Assembly (NCBI GenBank): GCA_022560025.1
Contig: JAFISE010000009.1
Span: 248,001 to 312,000, forward strand
Source: Stagonosporopsis chrysanthemi
Lineage: Eukaryota; Ascomycota; Dothideomycetes; Pleosporales; Didymellaceae
Direction: 5' to 3'
DNA length: 64,000 bases
The notes under the pieces are model-generated. The model was not told the origin of the DNA. It made no database searches and saw only the letters and a list, made by a program, of their open reading frames with translations. Below are positions 54,657 to 64,000 of this stretch, in pieces (within the stretch, counting starts at the first letter, position 1; each line of letters starts with the position of its first letter). The position numbers and the translations under genes were made by a program.

Positions 54657-56917
54657 ATGAAGAATGGTCATTTGCAAAGCCCCGGTCTGGGGCTTGGGGC
54701 GGGCTTCGCAGAAGGTGAGCACTGCTGGAGAACTTGAAATTGACTCACTGCATCTCCCCACACTCAGTTGTTGCACAGGCACTGACGTCCACACAGCTCC
54801 CCAGGCTCGATAACAAGAGCAGCGTTGCTGAGAAGACCTTCACCTCGCGCCTGCACACCACGGCATGTCTCAATGCTTTGAACATTCGCCGATCATCGAG
54901 CTCTGCCAAAATACGGCAGCGCGCCGAACGCGACCAATTGACCCGCCTGCTCAAAGAGTCCGACGCTAAGCGCGACGCGAGAAATTATATCAAGCACTTC
55001 GATGTCAATAAGAAGCCACCTGTAGAAAGTGCTCCAAAGACAAGGCGGGCTGTGAGCGCCATTCTCCATGAAGATCCGGCGACAACGCTCACAGGCGTGA
55101 ACCTCGGCAACCTATACGAGACGACCGTCTTTTCGCACGAACAGGTACCGGAGAACACATTCAAGGAGACTGCAGACGAGCCGATTCATCTTGCTTTGGT
55201 CAAGATCCGGCAGCCACAAGCTCTTGACGACCCTACATTGGGCGGCATTGCTTCGACGCTGAGTCAATTGGCTCAGTTAGGATTGAGCACTGCTGTCGTG
55301 CTCGACTGCGACGACGATGCCTCGTGCGACACGGCCCACGCACGGCCGCCCCTCGAACAGACAATCAGAGCTCAGGCGACGCGCATGGTGGCTGCCTTGC
55401 AGCGATACAACGAGCCTGGCGCCGTGCTTGTCGAGCATGCTCTTGGTTATGCAAGTCTGGGTCAAGAGAGGATGAGTACAGCGCATGTGCGAGGGGATGT
55501 GGAAGTCAAGGACAACTACCTCCTCTTTCCACCCATCGATGATGGCGTTATACCAGTCATACCACCCTTCGCATACGATGAAGATCTTAAGAGGGTGACT
55601 GTTCTAGCAGACGACGTGGTGTTAGCCTTAGTCCGAGAGTTCGCGGGACTCACAGGTGGATCAAGTGGAACGATTGCAAGCAACACCCATAGCCGTCAAG
55701 GCGTATATGAGCGACCTATCATGGACCGTATCATTATTTTGGACCCTCTAGGCGGCATCCCGTCTCAGAACAGAGCAGATGGGGCTCACGTCTTCGTTAA
55801 TTTAGAAGCAGAGTATCGCGACATCAAGGAAGAACTAGCTAAGGTTTCCCTCGAGGCAAAATCCAGTGATACTGGGCGAGTCGCAGCATCACTGAGCAGT
55901 GGGAATCCATTCTCGAGGTTTGTCGAAGACGAGGTTGCGTCGTTGCCAGGACCTCCGAAACACCACATTGGCGATGTCCTACCACCTGATCGTCATACAA
56001 AGAACCTTAATGTTGTTGAGCGGGCCTTGAAGCTGCTTCCTCCATCATCCTCAGCTCTCATCCTGACCCCCATAGAGGCTGCAACCGAGGCTCTCCCGCA
56101 TCCCGACCAACCTGGGCGCAAATCGAAGCCATCGCCGAACCCCCTTATTCACAATGTCCTGACCGATAAGCCAATGGTGTCATCGTCCCTTCCCACATCT
56201 CAAGCAAGCCGCCTCCACGGCCTCCACGCTTCAAGACCAGCAACCTTCCTCAAGAAAGGTATCCCACTGACCATGATCCCCGACCCGCGCGTGTGCGGCC
56301 CCTGGCAGCCACCGTCTACGGGTTACCCCAGCATCGATCTTGCCAACGACCCGCGCGTCAACTTACCCAAGCTGGTCGATCTGATCAACGACTCTTTCCG
56401 CCGCAAACTCGACCCCAAGGACTACCTCGCGCGCATCCACGGTCGAGTAGCAGGCATAATTATCGCCGGCGACTACGAGGGCGGCGCAATATGCACATGG
56501 GAAACACCCTCGAGACTGCGCCAGCACCGCTTTGGCAACACCGCTACCTCTCCCGACACAGATTCTCCCCACTGGGTCCCCTACCTAGACAAATTCGCTG
56601 TCCTAACCTCATCCCAAGGATCCGGCGGTGTCAGCGACATCGTCTGGGCCGCGCTGGTGCGGACCTGCTTCCCGCGCGGCGTTGTGTGGCGCAGCCGCAC
56701 GAGCAATCCTGTGAACAAGTGGTACCAAGAGCGGAGCACGGGGATGTGGAGTCTGCCCGGTGGGCAGTGGAGTATGTTTTGGACAGTGGAGGGGGTCACA
56801 GCGGGGTGGGGAGGGGTCGAGGGCAGAGAGCAGGCGATGAAGAGGTGGGATGCGTATGTGGATGTGTGCTCGGGGATTGAACCGAGCTGGATGGACGGGA
56901 AAAAACAGCTTGACTAG
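54657..56917 (+). CDS. ARG2: Mitochondrial N-acetylglutamate synthase (amino-acid acetyltransferase)
   Basis: First enzyme of arginine synthesis: acetyl-CoA plus glutamate to N-acetylglutamate in mitochondria, usually in complex with the acetylglutamate kinase. Exons 54657-54714 and 54768-56917 (53-nt intron) give 735 residues. The N-terminal motif RDQLTRLLKESDAKRDARNYIKHF is typical. An amino-acid-kinase-like domain lies at about 110-480 (LALVKIRQPQALDD, HALGYASL). The C-terminal NAT domain has LVDLINDSF, GIIIAGDYEGGAICTWE, DKFAVLTSSQGSGGVSDIVW and SNPVNKWYQERSTG. The long frame contains no ATG in its first 90 codons, so a spliced start is required; the chosen exon fits phase but its product is not a good presequence. 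The 5' end is therefore uncertain. Confidence 0.88.
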
Positions 56918-57175
56918 CGGTTGGGTTGCGCGAGCCCGAGTACGAGGTTGCTGTACACAGTATGTTGCTTCGCGTTCGCCTGGCTCACCGATATTGAGAA
57001 GGGGCTTTGAGTGAAGTGTTTGCGTATAATCAAATTAAGATTAAATATTAAAAAGCAAGCGGGTTCCCATACGGAGTGTCGAAATAATAGTGATGTGTGC
57101 TTGTGCAGGGGGTCCAGGCCGAGTATCTCACTGGCCAGGCAGGCACACAACCAACATTATTTGTTGAGGAACAGC

Positions 57176-58102
57176 TTAGTCCCAGGCTCCACCAGGAGCC
57201 ACCGGTTCAAAGCCATCCCCCGCGGCGACATATGGAGAAGCTGAGTCGTTGCCATATTCCTCAGCCCTTGACTGATCTGCCTCTTCCCACTCTCGTCGCA
57301 TCATATGTGCCAGTTTAACCTTCTCTTGAAGAATTCCACCGATTAGATCTTGGATATCCTTCATTTCAGCTTCCAGTTTCTGCACTATTTGATTCGCATC
57401 TTTCTGCCGCAGGTTAAGCCCACCACTCTGGACAAATTCTTTTGTATACCTGAGTACACTGTGGTCCATGTCTAATTTTTTATCTTCTTGTTCCAGCCTG
57501 AGGGATTCTGGGTTCTCTAATTGCTTTAGCTCATCAAAGATCTTCATATCATCCTTGAAATTGGTGTCCGGGGCGTCTTCCCCAAGTGGAGGATAGCTTT
57601 CGATGTTGTTTTCGAGATGAGCTACGAAGACTTCGAGATCATCTGCAAGAAACTGAAGCTTTCGGATGCCTTTCTCTAGGAATCTTTTAGCATCAAAATT
57701 GCAATTGAGGAGGTCGTTATCTTCGTCGTACCGGAATGGTCGAAGAACCCCAGCAACGTGGCAACATTTGTTGCGCCAGTCGCGTTGACAGGAATCGTGG
57801 GCCTCTTTTCCACTCAGCCACTCGCTCATGTTCGGCAACGGTAGGTGTCTTGTCAGACCTCTGTTCAGACGGTTGGCAAGAGTCTCGTAGATCTCCGTGT
57901 ATATATGTAAAACGGTGTAAACCTGCCCCCTCTCCTCAGTCAATCCCTTATAGGAGCCATTGAGATGGGTGTCTACGAGCTCTGGAGTGATATTGCGACT
58001 CCCGATAAAAAATTTGAGATCATGTGCTTTCCGTAACAGTACTTGGCTGCATTCTAGAACGTAACGAGCCTCTTTTTGTCCAAGACAACTTAAGTCAAAC
58101 AT
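57176..58102 (-). CDS. Hypothetical intronless protein with coiled-coil C-terminus
   Basis: A 308-residue frame without introns; the DNA is AT-richer than the neighbouring genes. I do not recognise the family. The N-terminal half is helical with several cysteines (CLGQKEARYVLECSQVLL, SCQRDWRNKCC). Residues about 185-275 are Glu/Lys-rich heptad-like helices (FDELKQLENPESLRLEQEDKKLD, NQIVQKLEAEMKDIQDLIG), predicted coiled coil. The tail is disordered and ends PGGAWD. There is no signal peptide or membrane segment. The start is the first ATG of a long open frame. Its orphan character and intron loss could mean a lineage-specific gene; it might be related to fungal cytosolic prion-inhibition or HET-associated helical domains, but that is a guess. 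Confidence 0.6.
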   Translation of the reverse strand: MFDLSCLGQKEARYVLECSQVLLRKAHDLKFFIGSRNITPELVDTHLNGSYKGLTEERGQVYTVLHIYTEIYETLANRLNRGLTRHLPLPNMSEWLSGKEAHDSCQRDWRNKCCHVAGVLRPFRYDEDNDLLNCNFDAKRFLEKGIRKLQFLADDLEVFVAHLENNIESYPPLGEDAPDTNFKDDMKIFDELKQLENPESLRLEQEDKKLDMDHSVLRYTKEFVQSGGLNLRQKDANQIVQKLEAEMKDIQDLIGGILQEKVKLAHMMRREWEEADQSRAEEYGNDSASPYVAAGDGFEPVAPGGAWD

Positions 58103-58791
58103 GGTGAGATCGTGATGTTAATTAGAAATGATAAGAAGATTAGGCGTCGACAGTCGTTATGCTGGTAGGTACGTTGATCTGGTTTCTTTCGACGTGTCTC
58201 AGCTTGTTGCCTTTGTTCGGCTTTAGCTTGTGATGATTCGTTGATTTTCAAGGTCTCACACAGGCTTCAGGATCGTGGTAGTGAGTCCATATTGCGATCG
58301 CTGCGGGCAGTATGGAGATACAGTATTGTGTTCGTTGCGCGCCGCGGGGTACCACACTGGAGGTGTAAGCTCCCAGTGAAAGCAATCAACGGAAGAAGCA
58401 AGCGAAGCCCTGCAAATCAAGAAGCTCCTCGCGTATTTTCTGAGTCGTTCGCATTGCGAAGCCTTGGTCACGAAGGGCAGGCATCGTCTGGGAGTGTTTG
58501 CAATTTACCAGATGTGTTGTGTCGATGGGCTCCTTCCTGCGCAAATTGTCTCGGCATACCACATATATACTATCTCTTGACACGATTGGCAGTAATTCTT
58601 GATCGTTCACCGGTGTTGTAGACTGTGCATAGTATCAGCGTTTAGTCTTGTTTCCTTGTGGGTCCGTCCTGTGCGCATGTCTAAATCGAGATGGCGTTAC
58701 GGCGGGATTGATGCAAACACGAATCCCGGTCCCGCAGCCTTACCCTCGAGCTCCCCCAACACGGACAACGGTCTTCCGTGACACACACAAC
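58103..58791. promoter_or_regulatory. Divergent region between hypothetical gene and Zn2Cys6 regulator
   Basis: About 690 nt between outward-facing start codons. A 60-codon frame (58599-58781) ends shortly before the regulator ATG and could be an upstream ORF, but its product is not family-like. No other feature is recognisable. Confidence 0.45.
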
Positions 58792-60723
58792 ATGGAAACC
58801 GCCGACGCCAGGCGGAGTTCGGCGCCATATGGAAAAGCTTGCACAAACTGTGTGAAAGCCAAGTGTCGATGCATCGTGCAAACAGCGGGTACTTGTCAAA
58901 GGTGAGTACTAGTCCTTAACTAGCTGTATACGCGGAAGGGCAGGCTTGGAATCGGAGGTGTTCACGATCTTGGACATATTGTTTGAAAGTCCCTAGCTGC
59001 TCATGGAAGCCCCCTCTAAGATAAAAGCAGGTGCCAGCGACTCAAGAAAGACTGTACCCCATCTTCGACAGTGCGAACGCGAGGCGCGAGGCGCAAAACA
59101 CCTGCAAAAAGCTCAGCACTCGAAGAGAAGCTTGACGATATCGTGTCGCTGCTTCGAAGTCAAACAAGCGCTCCTCGCGAACAGCTGGCGGACACATTTC
59201 CAGCTCCGGGCTCGTCTAACCCCTCACCTATCAGCGATCTACCGGATGATTGCAGAGACCAAGATCTAACTGATGAAGAGCTACGAATCTTCCGCGAATA
59301 TCATTTACCAGACTTTCCCCTAGTAAACATCCCGCCAGATTATACAGCAGCTGAAGCACAGAAGGAGAAGCCGACCTTTGCACTGACAATTAAAGCGGTG
59401 ACATCCACGATAGCCTCTCAGCAGGTTGTTCTAGGGAAAAAGCTTAGGAATGTACTCACGCAGAAAGTACTAACTGACGGCGAACGGAGTTTACCTCTGT
59501 TACTGAGCTTGCTCGCATCCATAGCATGGTGAAGACCTAAGCCTAGTGTACAAGCGCAACACTAATGGTTCCCATCAGGTCCCTCTCCTTCACCCATGGC
59601 AAACCATTTTTGGGGGCTATGATTGGCCTAGCTCGCCCTCTCGTCAGCGATCTGAAATTAGATCGAGGCTCTAACTCAGCTCGATGCCCAAGCTCAAATC
59701 CGCCTCATCTCGTGGACAGTTCTAATGAAGAAAATGTCACACAAACGAATGCAGGCCGCCGAGCCTACATCTCTTGTTTCGCCTTGAGTGTAGTGTAAGA
59801 CAGCTTGGTTCTCTGCTTTGATTACATTGTCTGACTTGGAAAGTATATCCACCACTATGAAGTACGATGCAATGCGTTGGTCCGCACAACTAGAATCCGC
59901 TTGCTCAACGCTATCCGCGCACAATGAGGTTGAGGGTGATCGGATACTTGTTGCTCTTGCTCGGCTTGCGAAAGTGGCATTGGAGGCAGGAGACATCTAC
60001 CGACAAGTGACAGACGACTCTGAAACAACTGTACATCCTGCATTTTCAATAGCACCTCTGAAATGCTCTTTATATCAGACCAAAGATACGCTAACCCCCG
60101 ATCAGCTGCAACATAGTAAGCTCGGAATGACGTCTGACGCTGATCTTCTGCTGATGTTTGATGTAGGCTCAGTGATCACCTACATATATGCTGCAGAGAC
60201 TGCAATCTACGAGCTGGCTCTTCTCCAGCCACCGACTCCGCTCATGCGCTACTACGATCACAACCTGAAGCGGATCGAACACCTTACTGGGTTATTGCAG
60301 ACCTGCAGGGGATCCATAGAACACTTCCTGGCGTTTGATCTGAGCCATCTGACAGCACCAATGATGATATTGTTCAGCTACAGTATCAAGCTCTGCTATT
60401 GTTTGCTCACTCTGCAGATGAATGGCTGGGACACGACAATGGCGCGCATGACAATGGATCCTGCGACGTGCTTTGAACGCGCCGTTGAGCACTGCGAACA
60501 GACCAACAATGTCATGAAGCTTGAGACAGGCGAAGACAGTGTCTTTAAGCAAGCAGCTGAGACTATGCGGAATGCGGCACCTCAATGGAGATTACCTGGA
60601 GAGCGGCACGGCCCAACAGCTGGTCTCGAATCATTCACTTCTGGTTCTGATTTTGCTATGAATGACTTTTATTCTCTGGACTTCCCAGAAGATTTTTGGT
60701 TGAACAGTACTTGCAACTTCTAA
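58792..60723 (+). CDS. Zn(II)2Cys6 transcription factor
   Basis: Fungal regulator, probably of nearby accessory genes. Exons 58792-58901, 59031-59528, 59579-59794 and 59844-60723 give 567 residues. The zinc cluster occupies residues 17-45 (CTNCVKAKCRC ... CQRCQRLKKDC). The first intron (129 nt) falls inside it, between the fourth and fifth metal cysteines, so failure to splice would destroy the DNA-binding domain. A coiled-coil linker (SSALEEKLDDIVSLL) follows. The middle part HLPDFPLVNIP ... LLSLLASIAW and the helical C-terminus match the long fungal-specific regulator type often found next to efflux or secondary-metabolism genes. The MFS transporter begins 201 nt after its stop on the same strand. 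Confidence 0.87.
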
Positions 60724-60924
60724 GGGTCAGGGCCGGATTTCGGGGTTGCGGCTGTCATGCACACCCCTATTGTTTACCCTACCACGCAGCAGGATTCGAG
60801 CGCAAAAGCTGGATAAACATACTACGATGCAATAAAACTTTTCATTAACTCCATCTTCCTACCTTTTTGCTATCGTACAGTCCTACCAAATTCACTCCCA
60901 GGCCGAAACGCAGAACTCAACGCA

Positions 60925-62813
60925 ATGGGCCCCGACATTGAGCCTCTCAATCAAGAGGAAAGACACTATCTTGAAGGTCTCCGTCTTAGCATCGTCCTAG
61001 GCAGCGTAATACTTGTAACCTTTCTGGTCTTGCTCGACATGTCGATTCTTGGTACCGTGCGGCCACCATATCATCAACATGGTATACAAAGTACTGACAA
61101 AGACAGGCAATCCCTCAAATTACCACCGAGTTCAATTCACTGCCTGACATTGGATGGTACATCGGGGCTTACAACCTAGTCGCGTACGTTGTCACTGTTG
61201 ACGATCTTCGAGCGAGGATGTTAACTATCAGCAAGTGCAACCCTGCAGCCGCTGTCTGGAAAGTTGTACACCAAATTCAGTAACAAGGTGCGTCTCCATA
61301 TCACTGCTGCGTTACGTACCGTCCCATGTATCTCACCGTCAGTAGTACACATACCTCACCTTCGCCCTCCTCTTTGAATCCGGCTCTTTGATCTGCGGCC
61401 TCGCCACATCCTCCGCAATTTTTATCGGCGGCCGCGTCGTCGCTGGTGTGGGAGCTTCCGGTATCACCAATGGAGCCTTCACGATCATCTCCAGCTCTGT
61501 TCCGCTTGACAAAAGCCCGCTATACACTGGCATACTCGCTGGTTTCACGCAAATAGGAATCGTTGCTGGGCCGCTGATTGGTGGTGTGCTGACGGAGCAT
61601 GTAAGTTGGCGGTGGTGCTTCTACATCAATTTACCTGTTGGTGGAGCAGCTGTTGTTTTGTGTTTGTCAGCATACCTGAGATTGCGAAGAAGGAGGCATT
61701 CTCGCTTAGGCTGGTCAGGAGAGTCCTACCGGACCTCGATCTGGTAGGCTTTGCACTGTTCGCTCCGGCAGCGGTCATGTTTCTCATGGCTTTGCAATTC
61801 GGCAGTGGCAACAACTATGCCTGGAACAGCGCAACTGTCATTGGCCTACTCTGTGGTGCCGGGGTGATGGCTCTCGTCTTTATTGGATGGGAGGCTAGGA
61901 TGGGTGATCGAGCTATGATTCCTGGCAGTATGCTTCGAAATCGTATTGTATGGAGCAGCTGTGTCTTTGGCTCGGCTCTCATGTGTTGTAGCATCGTCGC
62001 CAGCAACTGGCTTCCAACGTACTTTCAGGCTGTCAAGGGCGAAGGGCCTACCTTGAGTGGAGTGCATATACTACCAAGCATCCTCAGTGGTTTGCTGTTT
62101 GTGGTTGTCACTGGAGCTGCCAGTAAGTGACAGTGGAGTCTTCAGAAGTCGGACACACTGACTGATCATCCTTAGTCACTAGACAGGGCTACTATCTTCC
62201 CTGGGGAGTCTTCTGTGGTGTTATCACTGCATTGGGTGCTGGACTTATATCGATGTGGACACCTACGACAAGTGTTGCCCGATGGGTTGGATATCAAGTC
62301 GTATTCGGAGCTGGCCGAGGAGCCGGCATGCAAGTCGTGAGTTCTGGATAGCCTTGCCGATTGTGGATGAGATTGCATGCTGATGCCCCACAGCCCATCG
62401 TAGCCGTCCAGAATGCTGTTAGCCCAGCCCAAATACCTGTGGCAATGGCTGTTTTAATCTTCTTTCAGAACTTCAGTACCTCAGTCGCCGGTGTTATCAG
62501 CAACACCATATTTGCTCAGACTTTGACTGCCACCATACCAAAGTATGCACCTTCAATATCGCCGGCTGAGGCTTTGGGAGCCGGTTCGGGAGCCGATGCA
62601 GTCCGACGCGTTGTACTCTCTGGTCGTGAAGATGAGCTGGATGGCCTGTTGAAAGCGTACACTGAGGGCCTCCGCAACGTCTTCTATTTCCTGGTCGGCC
62701 TTGCTGTGTTGGCAGCTATGGTCAGCTTTGGAATGGGCTGGAAGGATGTTCGAAAGAAGCAGCAGAAGCAGGACGCGAGAACACCACTTTCCAAGAAGGA
62801 TGGCAAGCCATAA
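60925..62813 (+). pseudogene. MFS multidrug/toxin efflux transporter (DHA2-like) with apparent frameshift
   Basis: Proton antiporter of the 14-segment drug-efflux type (relatives include fungal toxin exporters). Exons are 60925-61056, 61107-61183, 61236-61287, 61346-62122 (frame broken), 62176-62336 and 62394-62813. Motifs present: LDMSILGTAIPQIT (segment 1, motif D1), GWYIGAYNL, GRVVAGVGASGITNGAF, and motif C-like GPLIGGVLTEHVSWRWCFYINLPVGG. Near 61660-61672 the frame of the upstream part (AAVVLCL) no longer matches the downstream part (SIPEIAKKEAF); one base appears to be missing, and no intron of plausible size fits. Both sides otherwise stay open and conserved. It may be a recent pseudogene or a sequencing error in a T/G-rich tract, in which case the gene is intact. 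The last segment and basic tail are normal. Confidence 0.8.
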
Positions 62814-63388
62814 AAATTGGTTCCGCGAAACTGCTCCGAGGCGGTACCGCAAATGGCGTCATGCTGGTCTCGGTCGACGTATAAATGCCTTTATCAATCA
62901 ATGCCCGGTGGGCGGGTCAAGGTGTAAGGACTAGTACAAGTAAAATAGAAAATACCGTTAACCTAGATCGACATAGAAGCTCTAGAAGCGGCCGTGGAAA
63001 TCTATCTTGCTAGCATCGATAACGTCAATGACTTGCATGAATGTGACATGACTGCATTGCCAAGTTGAGCCAAAACAACCCTGGTGTATGGGTGCGGGCT
63101 GATGTGGGGTCTCTTGGAGCCTGTCAGAGAAGCAACAGGTGTTCGCAGGGCTTCTAGATATGGCCGGAAGGAACAAAGTCGGTTGGCAAGGGTCTTTGCA
63201 TTGACTTGCTGACTCTCGAACAGTGGGACGCCCACGTGTATATTATCGGGCTGCCACGAGTGTCCGGGCGTCTGTCTGACTGTACAGATTGATAGGTGGG
63301 CATTCAGTACCCCAGAATACTGGAGCCGCTCTGTGTGGGGATGAATTTGCACGTTCGGGGCAAACCGGGACGGGTGACGACAGATCTG
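62814..63388. other. Convergent 3' region
   Basis: About 575 nt between the stops of the transporter and the isochorismatase-family gene. Only short frames occur, and nothing is recognisable. Confidence 0.5.
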
Positions 63389-64000
63389 TTACATCCAACC
63401 AGCCTTCAGTTTTTCTGTGGCCTCGCTTTCAGGAACCACATCTGCCATTTTCGCCTGGATATCGAACATGTTCGCATCATGCACGGCTTTCGAGCGGTCC
63501 CCGCAAGCCTCATTAACGACCTGTGTAGTGGTGAGCCTGGTCCACAATTCTCGGGTGCAAAAGCCTACAATAGGACGATAACCGTAACACATTGCATCCA
63601 AAGTAGTCGCTCGCACACAACCACTGGTGCTGACACCGCAAATCACCAGAGTGTCGACGCCCTTCAACTGCAAACGCGTGTTGAGGTCTGTGGCAAAGAA
63701 GGCGCTGGGATACCGTTTAGCGATGATGGGCTCACCGTCGCCGGGCTCCAAACCGGGAACCCAGCTCTCCAGGCCTGTCTCGTTTCCCTGCAAGAAAACT
63801 TTGAGCAGTGGTGCTTTGCGGTAGAACATGCCAGCGTCCGACATGTCTGGCTCTGTGTATTCTACCCTCGTCCATATCAGAGGCACTTTGCCCGTGCGGG
63901 CGGCGGCCACGAGTTTCGCAATTGAGGCAGGTGCCGCCGCCGAGGCCGGGTTGTCGCTCGTGTCGAGAGGGCTGCCTTTACGCCAATACGCATTGCAGAC
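63389..64000 (-). CDS. Isochorismatase-family cysteine hydrolase, C-terminal part (runs off right edge)
   Basis: Cysteine hydrolase resembling N-carbamoylsarcosine amidase and related amidases. Exons 63569-64000 (open to the window edge) and 63389-63520 flank a 48-nt intron and give about 187 visible residues, so the N-terminus with the catalytic Asp is mostly outside. The lysine of the triad is probably in IAKRYPSAFF. The nucleophile cysteine is in VICGVSTSGCVRATTLDAM. The C-terminal part VVNEACGDRS ... HDANMFDIQAKMADVV fits the amidase branch. The intron has no stop and is a multiple of three, so a retained form would carry 16 extra residues after the catalytic Cys helix. It points toward the transporter and regulator, and may belong to the same accessory group. 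Confidence 0.88.
   Translation of the reverse strand, partial: VCNAYWRKGSPLDTSDNPASAAAPASIAKLVAAARTGKVPLIWTRVEYTEPDMSDAGMFYRKAPLLKVFLQGNETGLESWVPGLEPGDGEPIIAKRYPSAFFATDLNTRLQLKGVDTLVICGVSTSGCVRATTLDAMCYGYRPIVGFCTRELWTRLTTTQVVNEACGDRSKAVHDANMFDIQAKMADVVPESEATEKLKAGWM

Noticed and set aside
58599..58781. A motif DANTNPGP resembling a 2A ribosome-skipping peptide in a short frame
   Set aside because: Only the NPGP core matches; the preceding D-V/I-E pattern is absent, and there is no downstream protein in the same frame because the frame stops 10 nt before the regulator ATG.
61622..61690. A very short intron repairing the transporter frame
   Set aside because: Candidates are 20-44 nt, shorter than any other intron here, and those in phase would delete a conserved membrane segment.

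Overview
The window is nuclear DNA of a filamentous ascomycete (Pezizomycotina; Dothideomycetes seems most likely, from general resemblance of the proteins rather than any diagnostic marker). The evidence is about 25 intron-containing protein genes, most introns 46-60 nt with GT..AG ends, eukaryote-only families (Sm protein, importin-beta, ArfGAP, Zn2Cys6 regulators, cytochrome-b5-fused desaturase), no operons, and head-to-head and tail-to-tail gene pairs.

Layout. 1-0.4 kb: N-terminus of a PHD-finger protein leaving the left edge. 2.3-6.4 kb: secreted carboxylesterase and UapA-type purine permease, convergent. 9.2-17.5 kb: delta-9 desaturase, Tdp1, long-chain acyl-CoA synthetase and a lysine methyltransferase. 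19-28 kb: NZF zinc-finger protein, Mtr10 importin, SmE, 5-formyl-THF cyclo-ligase, Rot1. 28.8-32.7 kb: large Zn2Cys6 regulator, preceded by about 5 kb without a recognisable gene. 37.7-42.5 kb: catalase-related haem protein head to head with a lipoxygenase. 42.8 kb: an interrupted tRNA-Glu gene. 43.4-50.4 kb: an unknown protein, a DUF1989 protein, Glo3 ArfGAP and Nog1 GTPase. 51.4-56.9 kb: apple-domain membrane protein, hydroxyisobutyrate-dehydrogenase-like enzyme, mitochondrial N-acetylglutamate synthase. 57.2-64 kb: an unknown coiled-coil protein, a Zn2Cys6 regulator, an MFS efflux transporter with an apparent frameshift, and a partial isochorismatase-family hydrolase.

Two things stand out. 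(1) The tRNA-Glu(CTC) gene has a 50-nt insert in its D-loop that looks like a spliceosomal intron: GTAAGC start, CTAAC branch-like site, CAG end. Removing it and a second, canonical 10-nt anticodon-loop intron leaves a complete cloverleaf followed by a T-run terminator. (2) The divergent pair of a catalase-related haem protein and a lipoxygenase resembles the catalase-related/lipoxygenase partnerships that make allene oxides and other oxylipins in corals and cyanobacteria, and suggests a fungal oxylipin module.

Most other genes are housekeeping: lipid activation and desaturation, mRNA splicing and protein import, ribosome assembly, vesicle traffic, folate and arginine synthesis. The right-hand end (regulator, transporter, hydrolase) looks like a small accessory detoxification or catabolic group. 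Exon boundaries were placed by hand from splice signals, reading frame and family resemblance; no search was run.
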